This document shows, one piece after another, positions 28,393-28,482 of a stretch of DNA of 28,482 nucleotides; the stretch's first letter is position 1, and each line of letters opens with the position of its first letter. Under the pieces are notes generated by a model. That model ran no database searches. It saw nothing but the letters and a program-made list of their open reading frames with translations, and was not told the origin of the DNA. The DNA lies in NCBI GenBank assembly GCA_937915785.1, contig CALGGY010000170.1, positions 1 to 28,482 of the forward strand, in the 5' to 3' direction. Made by a program: the position numbers and the translations under genes. Source of the stretch: an uncultured Bacteroidales bacterium (GTDB lineage: Bacteria; Bacteroidota; Bacteroidia; Bacteroidales; P3).

Positions 28393-28482
28393 GAATAAAT
28401 AAGAAAACGAAGGTCAATGGGTAAGCCATAATTTTTCGTATGCCCGTTTTTATTTTCAACATCTGGCTTTGGCAATAATTGT

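Larger units (their letters stand above)
28016..28482. other. Right-end non-coding region with a duplicated element
   Basis: No credible gene. A minus-strand open frame covers 28032-28475, but its translation is low in family character and repeats the text HWQFLHL twice because the DNA is repeated. The region contains the 43-nt direct repeat at 28113 and 28350, each with a hairpin. The window ends here, so this may be part of a larger repeat element. Confidence 0.55.

Noticed and set aside
28032..28475. Open frame of 147 codons on the minus strand
   Set aside because: Its translation holds the same HWQFLHL phrase twice because of the DNA repeat, it has no domain character and no ribosome-binding or promoter signal; I treat it as a translated repeat.

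Overview
The window looks like a chromosomal segment of a Bacteroidota bacterium, most likely an anaerobic amino-acid-fermenting member of the Bacteroidales. Pointers are the Bacteroidetes-type promoters (TTTG, about 20 nt, TAnnTTTG) before fba, hup, kamD and the AAA+ ATPase gene; PorT-like outer-membrane proteins; a four-helix-bundle intervening-sequence protein; HU, sigma-54 and DUF4143 ATPase genes of Bacteroidetes type; and genes for adenosylcobalamin-dependent lysine 5,6-aminomutase. No rRNA, tRNA or CRISPR array was seen.

Left part (1-6700): two tandem paralogous outer-membrane beta-barrel genes (+); then, on the minus strand, a peroxiredoxin (bcp), a four-helix-bundle protein and a large MMPL/RND exporter; then class II fructose-bisphosphate aldolase (+) with its own promoter and terminator. 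Middle part (6796-14515): a tight co-directional run of housekeeping genes, mutL, rhomboid protease, rpoN, a membrane protein, an M23/LysM endopeptidase, ribH and fmt, followed by the separately promoted HU gene hup, which ends in a strong bidirectional terminator. On the minus strand from 17187 to 14587 lie a predicted outer-membrane protein and an LTA-synthase-like membrane sulfatase.

The most unusual region is the minus-strand block from 23849 down to 17192. It starts at a good promoter with kamD (lysine 5,6-aminomutase alpha) and also holds kamE (beta) and a CoA-transferase beta subunit, all parts of lysine fermentation. These genes are pulled apart by small and AT-rich genes. Between kamD and kamE lie two copies (about 60% identical) plus a 13-codon stub of one small acidic protein gene, a nuclease-like protein, and a three-gene cassette ending in a DUF4160-like protein. 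That cassette is flanked by a 43-bp direct repeat (41/43 matches by eye) that duplicates the 5' end of the small gene just before kamE. Between kamE and the CoA-transferase gene sits a second AT-rich pair: an 83-residue protein and a HARE-HTH plus PD-(D/E)XK nuclease-like protein. The operon therefore appears to have collected accessory, possibly defence-related or toxin-antitoxin-like, modules without losing the catabolic genes.

Right part (24100-28482): a small secreted protein, an XRE-type regulator, a long nested hairpin of more than 100 nt, endonuclease IV (nfo), an AAA+/DUF4143 ATPase behind duplicated promoter-bearing repeats, and a terminal non-coding region with a 43-nt direct repeat. 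Heptanucleotide (7-nt) tandem arrays recur five times at gene ends or in gaps (2404, 2824, 6724, 22144, 25544) and create false N- or C-terminal extensions of open reading frames.
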